NCBI GenBank assembly: GCA_034008185.1
Contig: CM067082.1
Coordinates: 102,357,311 to 102,421,310 of the forward strand
DNA from: Gorsachius magnificus
Taxonomy: Eukaryota; Chordata; Aves; Pelecaniformes; Ardeidae
Direction of reading: 5' to 3'
DNA: 64,000 nt
A program made the position numbers and the translations under genes. Position 1 is the first letter of the stretch; the number at the start of each line of letters is the position of its first letter. Shown here piece after piece: positions 34,846 to 47,085 of the stretch. The notes beneath the pieces were generated by a model. It did no database searches. It was given only the letters and a program-made list of their open reading frames with translations, and was not told the DNA's origin.

Positions 34846-37800
34846 TATCCCTATGCTGATGCATGAGGACGGAGTCTGTTGTGTTACTCTCCCAAACAAG
34901 AATGGGGTTTAAGTGCGTAAACGTTTATGCATTATGATGAAATATATCAGACTTCTATTTTGTGTTCATGTCATAAAACTTAAGAGAAGTGCAAATTTTA
35001 GCTGGGAGGGAACTTTTATGACCTAGTTATAAATCTCTGCAAGGAGCGGTTTGCAATTGAAACACTGACAAACTCTCAAGCAGAACAGTGCAAGTGGGTG
35101 CGCCAGTAACATCCCCTCCAAATTCTACTCCAGTGCAGTCAGTGTGTCTCATGCCAGCATTTAGAGTCCACAATGAAATAACCAGTACAAAGAGAGGAAA
35201 ATAGTCATTTCTGAATTACTGTCCCTCTTCAGAAAATGACCGCAAAAACAGGGTAATTTTGTTACTAGAATGTTGTGGTTCATATGTTCTAACAAGAGAC
35301 TGTCAAAGAGAAAGCAACATATTCCCCCTTGTATATGTAAACAGGAGAAGGGGAGGACTAAGAAATGGGTCACAACAGTACTGGTGTGACAAAGAGAAAG
35401 CATTCTGTGTTGTGCTTAGAGACAATTAAATGTTTTTTAGATTCTTCTTTGTCTATTTCATAAGACTGTTTCATCTTTTTTTTCCCCCTCTAGATCTGTT
35501 TCATTGCTACTTAAATCATATTTCTGGTTTTTAATTTTCCTTTTTTTTTTTTTTTGATTATAGACATGAAGCTTAATGAATATAAGAAAACCAAGCTTTT
35601 TTAAAAAAATCTCAGTGTTAACATCTTTATGTAACAAGGTGCCTTGATCAAGGAATCAGTCTTTTTTTACAGTTTGTCTCCTGTGCACTTTCCTGGCCAA
35701 ATTGCTCTTAAGACAGAATGACATTTCTGTTTTATAATCCCACTGATGGAATTAATGACTATACTTATTAATTAGGATTATTGGAATTTCCCGTCTTTCT
35801 GTTTCATAGTAGCACTCCACCTCCGCTTGCCAATCATAATTATAACTACTGACTCTATCACATTTTGCTTTTTTAAATGAAATAAAATGTTTGGCTTGGC
35901 CCTGTGCCAAGAATGGGGTCATTCCCAAACTTGTAATAACATATCCTTAGCTGATGTTTCTTAGTAACATGTGTAAATAGGAAAAAACAGTTGCACTGCG
36001 GGGGTTTAGCTTGGCCACATGTGACTACAGTTAAAGAACATGGGAAGAAAATCAGTGGTCTTTCCATGATAGCCGTCCAGTTCAACAACAAGCACACTGC
36101 ACCGATGCAGAAGTACAGAAATACACAGTTAACCACTTTCTTTGCTCAGCAGCGAGCTGGGCAGCCTGTTCCTTCTTTGCTAGGAACCAGCCATGCAACC
36201 TCTGCCTGGAGCTGAGATGAGGAGCTGAGCTTCAAAGATGAGTCCAGCAAAACCACAATGAAGTCTACCAGAATATTCCTTCTGATATGTCTATTTATCT
36301 CTGGCAACACTAAGCTTCTGTTACAATTACAAACACATCTTGGGATTAATGACATTACAAGTGGTTTCTTGGTAGCACCCTCTGGATAAAAGCAGAATAT
36401 AAGTGTCACTATGAGAGATGGGCTAAAGCTGTGAAGCTTGGGCCAGGGTTTGGATCTTGGATAAGCCAAGATGTTTGACATCAAGGGTTTTTCTCTGACC
36501 GTTACAAAAATGGGCTGCCCTTCAGCTTGGCTCAGACTTTGATACTCCTAGCAACTAAAGCTCAGGAACTTGTGAACTGAGGGTATTCAGATTCTCACAA
36601 AAAATTTGCCCCATGCTTTGCTGCAGAGTAAAACTTTATGAGAACAGAGATTTGATATGGAAATAACACATAAAGCAGCACATACATTGAACATGTCAAG
36701 TTTTCCTAAAATTGTTTTTCCTTCCAGAGGCCCCAGTGACTCTCATTATTCAGATTTCTACTGATTGTTTCAGATTAAGTGGGTTTAATGCAGGCATTCT
36801 GCAGTGGAAACAGTCGCAGGCTGAACATTGCTAGGGCAAAAAGAAAGAAATTACTGTCAGTGCAAAACATTTCAGCTAGCAGGTACCCCTAATACTCTGT
36901 ATAGTAACAGGTCTGGTAGAGGGACTGCCCAGCTCTACAGTGGGCATACAAAATGTTCCCTGCTGCTGATTCTGTTCATTCAGGATCAGCTACAGCTCCT
37001 AAGCCTCATAAAACTACCCACCCTCCTGTCCGAAACCCGTAATTGGGGAAAGCTGGAGGCTACATACCACAGCTTCCCCCTTCAAGGGCCAGGTGTCTGT
37101 GCAGAGGTATGAACACAGCATTTTGAAGCCACTGTGATCAATCTGAGATGGAATTAGGCAATGCAGAAAATAACAGTTTGGCCAAGGAAGAAAAAACCTG
37201 TAAGAACTGTAAGCTAAAGATGTATAAAAAAGAGTCTTATCTGAGCTTTTTCCCCCTTGCCCTTCCAGTATCACGATCTCTCCATTTGCAACAGCCAAAA
37301 AAAAAAGTTTCTTGCCTTGCCACAGTGCAGAGAAGGAAAATATATCCCTGATCTGCCTGTGAGATTTAAACAGAGGGACACCATATACTTCCCTTCACTA
37401 CAAATTTCTCTTTGACTCTTAGTGACTTGAGTGACTTTGTCTAAAGATGATCCAGCGCAACAGGACTGTGTTTCCAAGGCCAAATGGGAAGGTGTCCTGG
37501 GAGGAATCCTTCATGTGTGGTTTGGTGGTTATGGCAGGAAACTGGCAGAGGCAGCTCCTGGGAATTGACATTTGCTGAGACAGTGGTGCGCAGCAAAGCA
37601 GATTTAAGGCAGGTGGAAAATGAAGCAAGAGCAATCAAAAATTATGTGCTTGGATTATCATTCCTACTGTGCAGTAGGACATGAAAGCACAACCTCTCAA
37701 CCGGTCCTGGATGAAATAGTGAACATTTCATTTTTCACATAAGCCCAGCAGAACTTTAACATAACTTGTATAGAAGCAGGTGTCCCTTCCATTTTTCACA

Positions 37801-39159
37801 TACTATAAAGTTTCCCATATGGGAAACTGGAAAGTAAGTCCAGATCTTGGCCCAGGCTGTGGTGGTTGGTTTTTTTAATCAGTCTGCTGGCACAAAGGAA
37901 TTGCAAAAATGGTTTAGCAGGATATCCAAATATTTCCATGACATGAATCTACCAATGTGAGTTATCTGGAAATCCATTTCAGTCAAGGCAATCTAGGGTA
38001 AACATGAGGCCAATCTCATTTTCATGCAGGCTTGATCTGAGTAGAACAGGTCTACAACCACCATTGCCAAAGAATTTCAAAATCTCTAAGATTTTTAACA
38101 TTCTCTCTCCACTCCTTTTCTTTCCCTTATTCTTTCGTATGTCAGATCCAAACTTTCTTTTGCTACATTATGGACTCCGTGTTAATTATAGTAAAATCGG
38201 GATGTCATACAAAACTATGCACTGCACTATCACAACATAAAAGACAGTGGGAATAATTCCCAAAATCTCACTGGGTTAAAAGCAATAACAACAGCTGGAG
38301 TTATCCGAGTTTCCCATATTCAGTGGATGCCTCTGAAGATGATGTATATTACATGGTGTGAACGCTGTAAATATAGGTACCATGATACTAGAATGGGAAT
38401 TGTTATGCTATTAAATTGACGACAAAAGCTTCCGAGTGAGTTAATAAGGATGCCCAGCATAAGCTGCAGGTTCCCTGAAGCTAGGCAGAATCCATTTAAG
38501 CTGAGTGCTTATCCCCTAAATAAATATGATGTGTTTTCTCTGAGGCACAGCACTCCTGACTTTTTTGAGGGGGCAGATATTTTATTCTAGTGAGGCTGGA
38601 GCTAGCAATCTAGTCAAAGTCCAGTACAGTTGGAAGGAACTAAAGCAGGAAAATGGGAACAATTTACTGTGACAGTTTATATACCTTTCCTCACAGGTAA
38701 GGCACCTCACGTGTACATAATGGCATTCCTTCATGCGATGGTCCTGTTGCTGCTACATACACAGCACTTTCACATGAGAAAAGGATAAAGACCAGGTGAG
38801 AGAGGTTATGACATACATAAGTGGCCAAGTAATCTCAGGAACTATGTCAGATATCTGTCACCTTTGTCTTTCATTTGCCACCATGGACACTGTTGTATGG
38901 CCAATTCATGTTACTGCCTTAAAACTTGGAATTCAAACATCATTTTAAGGGAACCGTGTAACTCTATTACAAGGAGATATTTGGTGTTTAGATAGCTGCT
39001 TGGCACTTGACACAGACATCTCTGAACAGACATGAATAAAATAAAGGCTCATATGCAGAATATAGAATGAATCAACGATGTTTTCTCTGACTGCTGTGAA
39101 AAGCTGATTTAACCCTGACCAGAGATGCTGGAAGAGAGCCTGTGTGAAATTAAAGCAGC
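34846..39159. other. Long gene-free stretch, nothing firmly recognised
   Basis: No gene was supported. Poly(T)15 lies at 35541-35555. A short 'ctgggcagcctgttcc' at 36158-36173 resembles antisense CR1, but the flanks do not follow. Confidence 0.4.
35541..35555. repeat. Homopolymer (T)15
   Basis: An uninterrupted run of 15 T within a T-rich neighbourhood. Confidence 0.9.
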
Positions 39160-39240
39160 AGAGATCAGGGCCAAACCCTCAGCTGGTAAAACTGTCAGGG
39201 CTGCACTGAGGTAAATGGTGTTAAATCCCCACTATCAAAT
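39160..39240. repeat. Fold-back interspersed repeat, same family as 34.8 kb
   Basis: The order 'agggccaaaccctcagctgg', then 'taaaactgtcagggctgc' and 'actgaggtaaatggtg', then 'ttaaatcc' matches the left part of the family ('gggccagatcctcagctggtgtaaatcagcatagctcc') with moderate divergence. Confidence 0.6.
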
Positions 39241-39744
39241 GGGACAGTCCATGTTACATCATCCAAAAAATGGTTTAAAGTATGAAAAGCCAGCGAGCAA
39301 GCTCAACAAGAGCAAATGGTTTACAGAGCAGGAAAAGCTCCTATTCATTAAATAAGGGTCAAGCATATGGGCCAGTAAACTTCCCTTCATTTGATCATCT
39401 TAAGGATATGTCAAACAGTTAAAGCCACAAGAATGTCCCACGGTTGGGTAACAGTAAGGCAGTAAATCAGATCTTTTTGTAGGCCTAGCAAATGCAGGGC
39501 AAACAATAACAGAACAGACAATGGCAGCAGAGTTGTATCCTTTGAAACGGACACTGTAACAGATATATATTGTGTTTTGCAAAAGCAGCACAATAGCACG
39601 TTGCTGAGAGCATACAGAAAGCTAGAACAAAACAAAAAATCTGGCTTTTTTCCACTTTCAGTCACAAAAAGCCATGAGGAAGTTGAGATACGTGGACATC
39701 GCAACTGCTTTCAAACAGGTCATTCTGCTACGTGAGGTCAGCGG

Positions 39745-39880
39745 TACTGCTGCGATTGACTTCAGCTGAATCAGGTTTTGGTGCACTGTTTTTAATTTAT
39801 CACATTACTGAAGTTCTACACTGATATAAATCCACACCAGAGTGAAACTGGAATAATGCTGCAGTTAATCAGGCCTAATG
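39745..39880. repeat. Fold-back interspersed repeat, related copy
   Basis: An arm 'gattgacttcagctgaatc' at about 39754-39772 is followed by 'ctacactgatataaatcc' at about 39817-39834 and 'agagtgaaactggaataatg'. These match the family's 'attgacttcagtgg' and 'ttacactggtgtaaatctggagtaactccattg' blocks in order. Confidence 0.55.
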
Positions 39881-42800
39881 AAACAATGGCCCTCTGGGTC
39901 AGGAATACAGCTGTATCTCTGATGTTAGGATTAATACTCGCTCAGCTTTGAAATTAGTTAAAAAGATTCTTGCTATGGATGTCATAGATCACACACGGAG
40001 AGGCTAACCAGCACAACCCTCAGATCTACATGATCTGGAGAAAAAATGCCACACAAAGAGGTCCAAATTAATAATTCTAATGATCCATCTGTCAAAAGAA
40101 ATTTCATTGGCTAAGCACTAATATAAAAAATCAGCTTGATAATATGCATAAAACCTAACACCAAAAATACCTTCAGATTCATAAACCTCTTCTTGCAGCC
40201 CAGGTGATAAAAGAGCAAAATTTGTTGTGCATATTACTGAAGAGGAGGAACGACACACATGTGCCATCTACCCAGTGTCAAAAAGAGCATTCATATATTC
40301 TGACTGACCTGCTGCAGATACATTTAAAACTCATTGATGAGCATCCTTCAGGAAAAAATCATCTACACTCCCAGAAATTATGAGGTATTTAAAATAAAGT
40401 CTGATGAGTTAAGTCAATATTAATTTCCCCCCAAGACACTCTCAAAATCAGTACCAGGGACTCCTGAGGAATGAAGGAAGTGATGGATTTATAACGGCTG
40501 ATGATTTAGTTTACAAAAGAGGTTTGATCATATTGAAAGACACAGACAATTTTTTCATACAATAGTGAGAGACATAGCGTGGAACTTAAATCTGGTTGAA
40601 TAGACACCATCTACGCAGGAACTGAAACCAAGCAGAAAGAGTTGATTTACAGCAGTAATTCTTTTTACTAGCTCAGGCACCTCCTTGCTTCAGCATGCTC
40701 CTTGTCATTCCTATAGCAGTGTGATGACTCCAGCCTCAACAATCCCTGCCAGGGTATTTTCTCCCACAGTCACGATTGCCCAGTCCTCTCAGTTCCCTGG
40801 CCTGTGCTCACATCCTGACATGTGAATGAGGTCACTCATGCAATCTGTGCTTGAAATGCTCACAAATCATGACTGGCACTCTTTGCCCTGCCACGTGTAG
40901 TGCTCTCTGGTATGGCTGGGAGAAGCACTGAAGCAAATACACCATTCTGAGAATGACAGTAATTCTCACTAACCTATGTGGGTGATTTCAGCTGAGGGTA
41001 AATTACACAGGAATGTTCCGCACCTTACTGAAGATATTCCTGTAAAAAGCAACATTTGTTTAGCATTAAGAGGTACATATAAACAATCATTTCAGCCACT
41101 AAGAATTCTGTTCACTTATTTTAAAATACTGTTGTTTGAACCAAGCTACTTTCTTGTTTATGGACCTCTCACAGGAATGTGTACTTACTTAGTGCAAGAA
41201 GGGCAGTAATTTATACCAACATCTCTCAACAGCACTGCAGCCATCATTTGCTCCTAAATAGAACATAAATACTATGCCTGTATTGATACAAATAATTTTG
41301 GATGGCTGTTTCAAGATTTGCTGATGTAGCATAATACTTTAGGAATATAAATTAACTGCATTCTAATTGAAAACGTATTTTACAAACATTTTTGTCTTTA
41401 GCCGCAACTAGAACACAGATATGGAAGACAATTTGACTTTAGGATGGGTCACATGCTTAGCAAGTCAATAAACAGATCTCCAACAACTGAAAATAAAGCA
41501 CATTCCTTTTCATTCTGCAGAGTCAGAAAACTATCACAGAGATATATTTCTGCCCTCTAGTTTTGTATTAAATAAAATCCACTGTTTTATAAAGACAGAG
41601 TAAGCAAAGAGCATTTAAAACCCCCCAGTTTCAGCATTTTAGGAAGAAAAGAATGAACAGAACCTTGCAGTGTCAGGAGAAATACGATGGTTTCAGCAAT
41701 ATAGGAAAAACACAGTATCATAGGTATTTTAAAAAGTTAGCAAAGAGCAAGACAAGTTTTGTTATGGCCTGGGATATATGCTTAGATAAAAGACATGATA
41801 GTTCCAAAGAATACAAATGAAAAAAAACTGATTCAAGTTCATGAAATGACAGACTATGGGAAAAGCAAGAGAGAATTTGACCTAAAAACCCATTTCTTAG
41901 AATATGATTCCTACTCTAAAATTCAAAGAGAAGCCAAAACTAATAAACAATCAGTACAGTGTTGATGTTTATGCATATCAATTCATGATGTGCAAGGCAA
42001 AGAATATCAGCAGGTCAAGTTACTGAGTGAACACCCAGCGAGGTATATCAGTTGCTCAAAACATTCACAGGGCAACGAGACGGCTGAGAAAGCCTGCAGC
42101 GGCTTCGCTCCCTGAAACACAGCACAAAAAAACAGTAAAGATGTGTGGCTGGATCCAACTCGATCTTCAGAGTGCACCACTGAACAGAACGGGCTTCTTC
42201 AGAGTTGATGTCACTGAATGTGTGAATATGGGTGCTGCTGTTCAGAAGGCCATGAATACATAAATAGCGTATTTACAGTCATGTTAAACAGCAAAGGAAA
42301 AAAAAAATTGTGAGGAATGAGACCTAGAAAACCACCCTCCAGCCTGATAGTCACAGCCACAATGCCCAGCCAGACTATCCACCTCAGAACAGACCAAAGA
42401 TGCCTCCAGTCAGGAAGAAACATCATGACAGGGTAGGCTGTCAACCACAGAGAGTGGACATGGCTGTCCCAGCTGCCTGCCTGGGATAACAGTGGCACCC
42501 CAGCTGGCCATCAGTGCAAAGTAAGGGGGGGAAAACTGGCCTCAATGGGGCGGGGTGTATGTGTGTGTGGGGGTGTTGGGTGTATCATTTGCAACGAGGG
42601 CACTAAAGTACAATTCAGCAGATAGGAAGGAGTTCATCCCTATTTTAGCAGAAGCATAATGTAACACTGAGCTTTGCCAAGATCTAGACTTGCTGTTACA
42701 AACCAGGTAATAACAGCTCTAACAGGTAAGAGGGAGTGAGAAGGGCACCATGGACACTTTTGCACCCTCATGCCCATACTGGTCTCACACACCCAGCTGA

Positions 42801-43599
42801 GTCTCAAGAGACAGTGGCAACTACCAAGAGACTAGGTTTTACTGGTGATGGAGGAAAGAGCCCATATAAATATGTTCCTTTCACATCTTTACCAAACACT
42901 CAGACAGAAATGCTGAGATGTGGACCGTCGCTTTCATTTATTTCAATAAGTTTTGATTTAAATTCTCCGCTCTCTGTGTGGAAGTGGCAAAATGCCAGGA
43001 GGAACGGGCCTGTCTGTTGTGATGTGGTTTTTGGGGGGATTTTTCTGGGCAAAATCTCTTCACTGTTCGAGTTTCCCTTTGATGAAAAATCAGTCTCAGG
43101 TGCTGCAATAAGCAACAGCTATGACAGTGAAACAGAAAAAAAGTATGTGGTGTCAGACATTACACTCATGACTTGGAGTTGTTGCCATCTGCTTTCTGTA
43201 TCCTGACCTGAGTGAAATGAGTTTAGCAATTGCAGTCCTGTTCCTGCAGCACAGAAATCTCCATGATAAGCACCATTACAACCAGTATCACTCTGGCTAC
43301 ACCTGGTAGGGATGTCAAGTATTTAATAGACAATGACATTATCCAAGGTTACCTCCAGATAGTCCTCCTCCAAAGCAGGTTAGAGGAACAGCAGAGGGGT
43401 GATGAAGGAAAATGTACGTTAAGCACAATTTTCTTTTTGAGTGCACAGTTGAGGTTGGTTTTGCTTTCTGTTAGCCAAGGACAACAAAAGCCATAGCTGT
43501 GTGATAAACTTTTTTTTGAGCAAGCTGGACAGAAATGCCCTTTAAAATTAATCTGGGGGGGAATAAAAACTCTTTCACTTAGCAACAGCCTCTTAGTCC
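39881..43599. other. Long gene-free stretch, nothing firmly recognised
   Basis: No gene was supported. The 156-codon plus frame at 42736-43206 is the longest in the window. It has no recognisable domain or splice context and is not called. Confidence 0.4.
42547..42580 (+). repeat. G-run cluster, possible G-quadruplex
   Basis: Runs of 4, 4, 5 and 3 G, separated by 1, 13 and 4 bases, meet a loose G-quadruplex pattern (one long loop) on the plus strand. It is embedded in a TG-rich tract. Structure formation is inferred, not shown. Confidence 0.4.
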
Positions 43600-43670
43600 C
43601 TCGGCCCTTCTGAAAGCCTATCCCTCCAAAAGAGGTGCCTCTAGTCCTCTCTGTTCCTTTTGGACTGTCA

Positions 43671-43686
43671 TCTGGGAATTGTAGCT
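43671..43686 (-). promoter_or_regulatory. ZNF143/STAF-like binding motif
   Basis: The plus strand reads 'ctgggaattgtagctc'. Its complement matches the core of the known ZNF143 site (ACTACAATTCCCAG) over about 13 bases. A weaker copy of the same theme, 'ttctgggagctgctgggcat', lies at 43931-43950. Such motifs occur in promoters but also inside some old transposons. There is no CpG island here, so the repeat explanation is at least as likely. Confidence 0.35.
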
Positions 43687-43689
43687 CTC

Positions 43690-45963
43690 GGCTAATTTCC
43701 AGTATTTGGGTACTGTTTTGTTATACAGCGGGACCAGCTATTCCCACAGGTCCTTCAAGGGGCCACATGCACTGTTACACTTCTTTATCCCATGCCGTCA
43801 GTGTAAGGCTGTCCATATTCACTACAACAGCAAGAAAATTACTTTTGAAAGAAGAATGCTTACAACCCCCACACCCTCTCACACCCCCCATGTTTTGGAC
43901 CATAAGTAGAACCTTGTGTCCCAATGGCCATTCTGGGAGCTGCTGGGCATGGATTTATGTGAAATTTCAGGGCACACAGTTCCTTGAGCGATCAGATCTG
44001 ATACGACTTCAATTCGCATCTGCAGAAGTTTAACACATCTCAGATCTTTCTGACAGCACTAGAGTTTTTGCTGATGCCGAGAACATTTTGCTGCTAGTTT
44101 ATATCCTTTCCTGAGGAAGCACAGAAAGAGAAGCCAAAGCTTTAATTCTTCTAAGCTATTCTTTTTATTTTTCTTTTGATACACATTTTTACCCATAGGC
44201 ATTTTGGTTGCTAGCTGTACTTGCCAGTCCCACAAGCGCTTTGGAACCCTTCTCAAAGGAAGTTTCTTCCTCATCATTACCAAGACTCTGTTTGCAGAGA
44301 GCTCACTGAATAAAACATGCTCATCTCTGACTTCTCCTTACCGTCTTTTCTAGGAAGACATACTGCTCATACCTTCTGCAAGTTTCTAGGGTATGTGGGG
44401 TATTACCTACAGCACTGCATCACACATCGTGTAGTCTGGTTGTTGGGAAAGGAGGGCTGTCTGAGTGACCCTCCTCTGTGTTACTAAATACCACAACCAA
44501 AGCCTAAATACTGTGCTGACATGAACTTCATGAATACAGAAGAGAGACTCACAGGTTGGTAAATGCAGGAAGGATCCTGAAGAGCACGTTCCCACCCCCT
44601 AGGGTGGTATCTGTGCTCACAAGAAAAGCTGTTTGCTTCTGTTCCTGCCTTGAGTGAAGAGGGACAGAAACACAAGTAGCTGCTGTGATCCACAGCTGAA
44701 ATACAGAAATGCTCTACAGGGCAAAGGAGTGGTAGGATAAGCGCTACAATAGACAAGCAGGCTCAGTCAGCACATTGTTGCAGGCAGATGACGTGCCAGC
44801 AGAAGAGAACAGCAGTCCCAAGACAATTGTGGCTGGCCCACAACCTCAGTCTATGTCAACTCTGTGGCCTGTAAGCCAAAGGTTTGCTTTTTTTCCCACT
44901 CCCTTGCATACCACATGGCATCTCCAGCCTTACACAACTACTGACTTCTCCCTGGATCTTTGGGTGAGTGAAACAAAGTCGGGAGCAGGCTCCAGATAGA
45001 GGCAGGCAGTATGTGAGACATTTGATCTGAGTGTTGAGCAAGGGTAAAGGTGGCTCTGACGCCAAAGAACCCTCCTGCTTCATTCAACCCAGCTTCCCTG
45101 AACTTCTTGCACATGTGACAATTCACTTTTCTGGCCATGCAGGTACCTTTTCACAGCTATGTAGAACTTGTTCCTTTTTCCTGATGATCTCAGTCTTTGC
45201 CGTGGCAAACGACTGTGGTGCTTCATGCAGTTCCTATCTTGCTGGAATTCATCCCTTACAAGAGGCTGAAGAATCCCTTGTGGAATGACTTGAAGGAAGA
45301 AAAAAGAAATCTCCACTGCATTACAGCTCATTGAACATAGCAGAAGGTATTTAAATGAATGAAAATTACACTTACACCCAGACTGTTCTGTGAGATCATT
45401 ACTTTCACTGCAAGACCATTACTGTAACTACTGTGCCTTTGTAAGTTATGCATGCTCTAATAACGGTCATGGTGTCAAAACACTGAGATACATACATTAT
45501 TTCTTCTCAGCCAAGAAATCAATTATAAGGCTGCTCCTGAAGAATCTCCATATATGCCAATATGTAACCAGCATTAAATTCCTCAGATTAACTGAGAGAG
45601 TCCGGGGCCTCTCTCCAGCAACACAGACTGTTAGAATTAGGTCTTTGGAAGGGATGAGAAGCGATAGTTCAAAATGATGCTTCCTTCACCGGGACAGAGC
45701 AAGGCTAAGGGGCAAACCCAGGCTAATGCCTATCTCCGCACACCATCAGAGAAGCTGGCGATGGAAAAGATGCAAGACAATTCAACCTTTCTCCCAGACA
45801 CTAAACAACATAGCTAAAAAAGGGGAAGATTTTCAGCTGGTGGGGAAGGGGGGGTAGAAGGGAGTCCAGGAAACTTGACTGGGCCAAATTTTGAGTGCTC
45901 AACAGCATCCTATATGCAGTATGGGATTCTAAACACATAAATGAAAGCGCAGGATAAAGGCAG
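43690..45963. other. Unique sequence, nothing recognised
   Basis: Numerous short overlapping frames on both strands but no supported gene. A 'gggccaaattttgagtgctc' phrase at 45881-45900 may be the edge of a fold-back family repeat. Confidence 0.4.
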
Positions 45964-46051
45964 CCTCCCTTCCCTTTCTCCTTCCCCTTCCCCTTTCTCC
46001 TTTCCCCTTCTCCTTCCTCCTTCTCCTTCCTTTCCCCTTCCCCTTCCCCCC
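45964..46051 (+). repeat. 88-nt pure polypyrimidine tract (CCTT-type)
   Basis: Every base from 45964 to 46051 is C or T, in irregular CCTTCCC-like units, directly abutting the CpG island. Mirror-repeat polypyrimidine DNA of this length can adopt triplex structure and is common near vertebrate promoters. Open frames here on both strands translate to low-complexity peptides and are artefacts. Confidence 0.9.
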
Positions 46052-46265
46052 GCAGCGAGGTGCCCCCCCGCAGGGGGGGGTGTGGGGGGCGGCCGGGCGG
46101 CCGGCGCCAGGAGAGGGCGCTCGGACACCAACCAAGCGCGGGAGCGGCGCTCAGCGGCGCGGCCGGGGATCCGCGCTCCCGTTAAGGGCTCCCGGTTTGG
46201 GGGGATTCGCGGCTCGCACCCAGCGGCGGATGCAGGCGAAACAGAGCAGATCAGGGCGCGGATTA
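46050..46265. promoter_or_regulatory. CpG island, candidate promoter
   Basis: About 30 CpG dinucleotides fall in roughly 215 bp with GC near 75%, against a background where CpG is rare. GC-box-like and G-run sequence ('ggggggcggccgggcgg' at 46084-46100), a CTCF-like site and the adjacent pyrimidine tract fit an unmethylated promoter or enhancer-type island. No TATA box was recognised. No downstream coding exon can be recognised on either strand, so the transcript, if any, might be a long non-coding RNA or a distal first exon of a gene outside the window. The island is short by genome-wide standards, so a GC-rich non-promoter element remains possible. Confidence 0.65.
46107..46121 (+). promoter_or_regulatory. 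CTCF-like binding site
   Basis: The sequence 'ccaggagagggcgct' fits the CTCF core (CCASYAGRKGGCRC) at all but one position. It lies inside the CpG island, a frequent location for CTCF. Confidence 0.45.
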
Positions 46266-46864
46266 CAGGGGTGCTGGAGTGAAGTGACTGCAGTTTATTT
46301 GCAGAAGCTTCTCTTTTTCCTTTCCTTTTTTTTTACTGTGCAGGCCAAGTTCTTTGCCAAAGGGAAACGTCTGTCTTCCCTCAAGGCAGGAATTGAAGAA
46401 CGTGACTCAGTCAGGGGGGCAATAAGACTATTTCATACCCGATTTTATTCCTGGGGGCTGTGAGTTTCCTCATGGAATCTCCTGCTGTCCCTTTCCCAGT
46501 GTGCAGTAGCTACAGGGATGGGCGCCTTGGGAAGCCACAGATGCTCCTGCAATAGTAACAGTGTGCTGGCTTCTGTGCTTTTGCTACTCTCTCACATCCC
46601 ACCTCTCCCTTAGGCCTGCTATGTCTCCTGCACAGCAAGGAGACAGCCAAGGGGGTTCTGGAGTGCAGAGCCACATCCCACCCATCTGCAGTGCCAAGCC
46701 CCGGCCTCCTGTGCTGCTCAGGATGCCAGAAGCATCCCTCAAACGCCTGCATCAGGGGCTAACCTGCAGAAGACCCTGCCCTACAGGCTCCCTCAGCCCC
46801 CTCCCCCTAACCCATAATCTCATGAGGTCTCACATGCCAGGCAGAAGCAGTGACATCCTCGGGC
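46266..46864. other. Sequence downstream of the CpG island
   Basis: No exon was recognised. The 141-codon plus frame at 46561-46986 runs into a CR1 3' end and so is not a credible gene. Confidence 0.45.
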
Positions 46865-46985
46865 CCCTGGATCTAACCCTGAAGCTGGGTCTAACTTCAA
46901 AGTTGGCCTTGCTCTGTGCAGGAGGCTGGGCACTGACCTCCAAAGGTCCCCTCCGAACCAAATGGTTCCATGATTCTCAGTGCTG
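46865..46985 (+). mobile_element. CR1-type LINE, 3' terminus, plus strand
   Basis: This is the best-preserved CR1 end in the window: 'cttcaaagttggccttgctc' at 46895-46914, 'tgtgcaggaggctgggc' at 46915-46931, 'tgacctccaaaggtcccct' at 46934-46952, 'ccgaaccaaatggttcc' at 46953-46969, and the terminal 'atgattctc' octamer remnant. It corresponds to the bird-type CR1 end 'ggactagatgacctccagaggtcccttccaacctaaatgattctatgattct'. It is a short truncated copy, apparently younger than the others. Confidence 0.88.
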
Positions 46986-46989
46986 AGTA

Positions 46990-47085
46990 AGTACCATCCT
47001 TATTCCCATTTCACACCATACAAGAAAAAGGTGTAGACAGGTAAATCAATTTTGACCAGATTATACAAGGACTAGAAACGTTTTG
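46990..47085 (-). mobile_element. MIR / CORE-SINE relic, minus strand
   Basis: The plus strand reads 'ccatccttattcccatttcac' near 46994-47014, then 'aaggtgtagacaggtaaatc' near 47028-47047 and 'ttgaccagattataca' near 47052-47067. The order fits an antisense MIR core ('ccttattttacagatgaggaaactgaggcacagagaggtaaagtgacttgcccaaggtcacac'). It is decayed and begins right after the CR1 terminus. Confidence 0.5.

Noticed and set aside
36158..36173. Short 'ctgggcagcctgttcc' similar to antisense CR1
   Set aside because: Only 16 bases fit and neither flank continues the CR1 sequence.
42736..43206. Longest open frame in the window, 156 codons, plus strand
   Set aside because: No recognisable domain, signal peptide or family. 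A frame of this length is expected by chance in 64 kb searched on six frames.
45910..46463. Low-complexity frames of 68-127 codons over the CpG island
   Set aside because: Products of the pyrimidine tract and GC-rich island. No domain is recognisable.
46561..46986. 141-codon frame downstream of the CpG island
   Set aside because: Its last 40 codons are a CR1 3' terminus. No known protein similarity in the rest.
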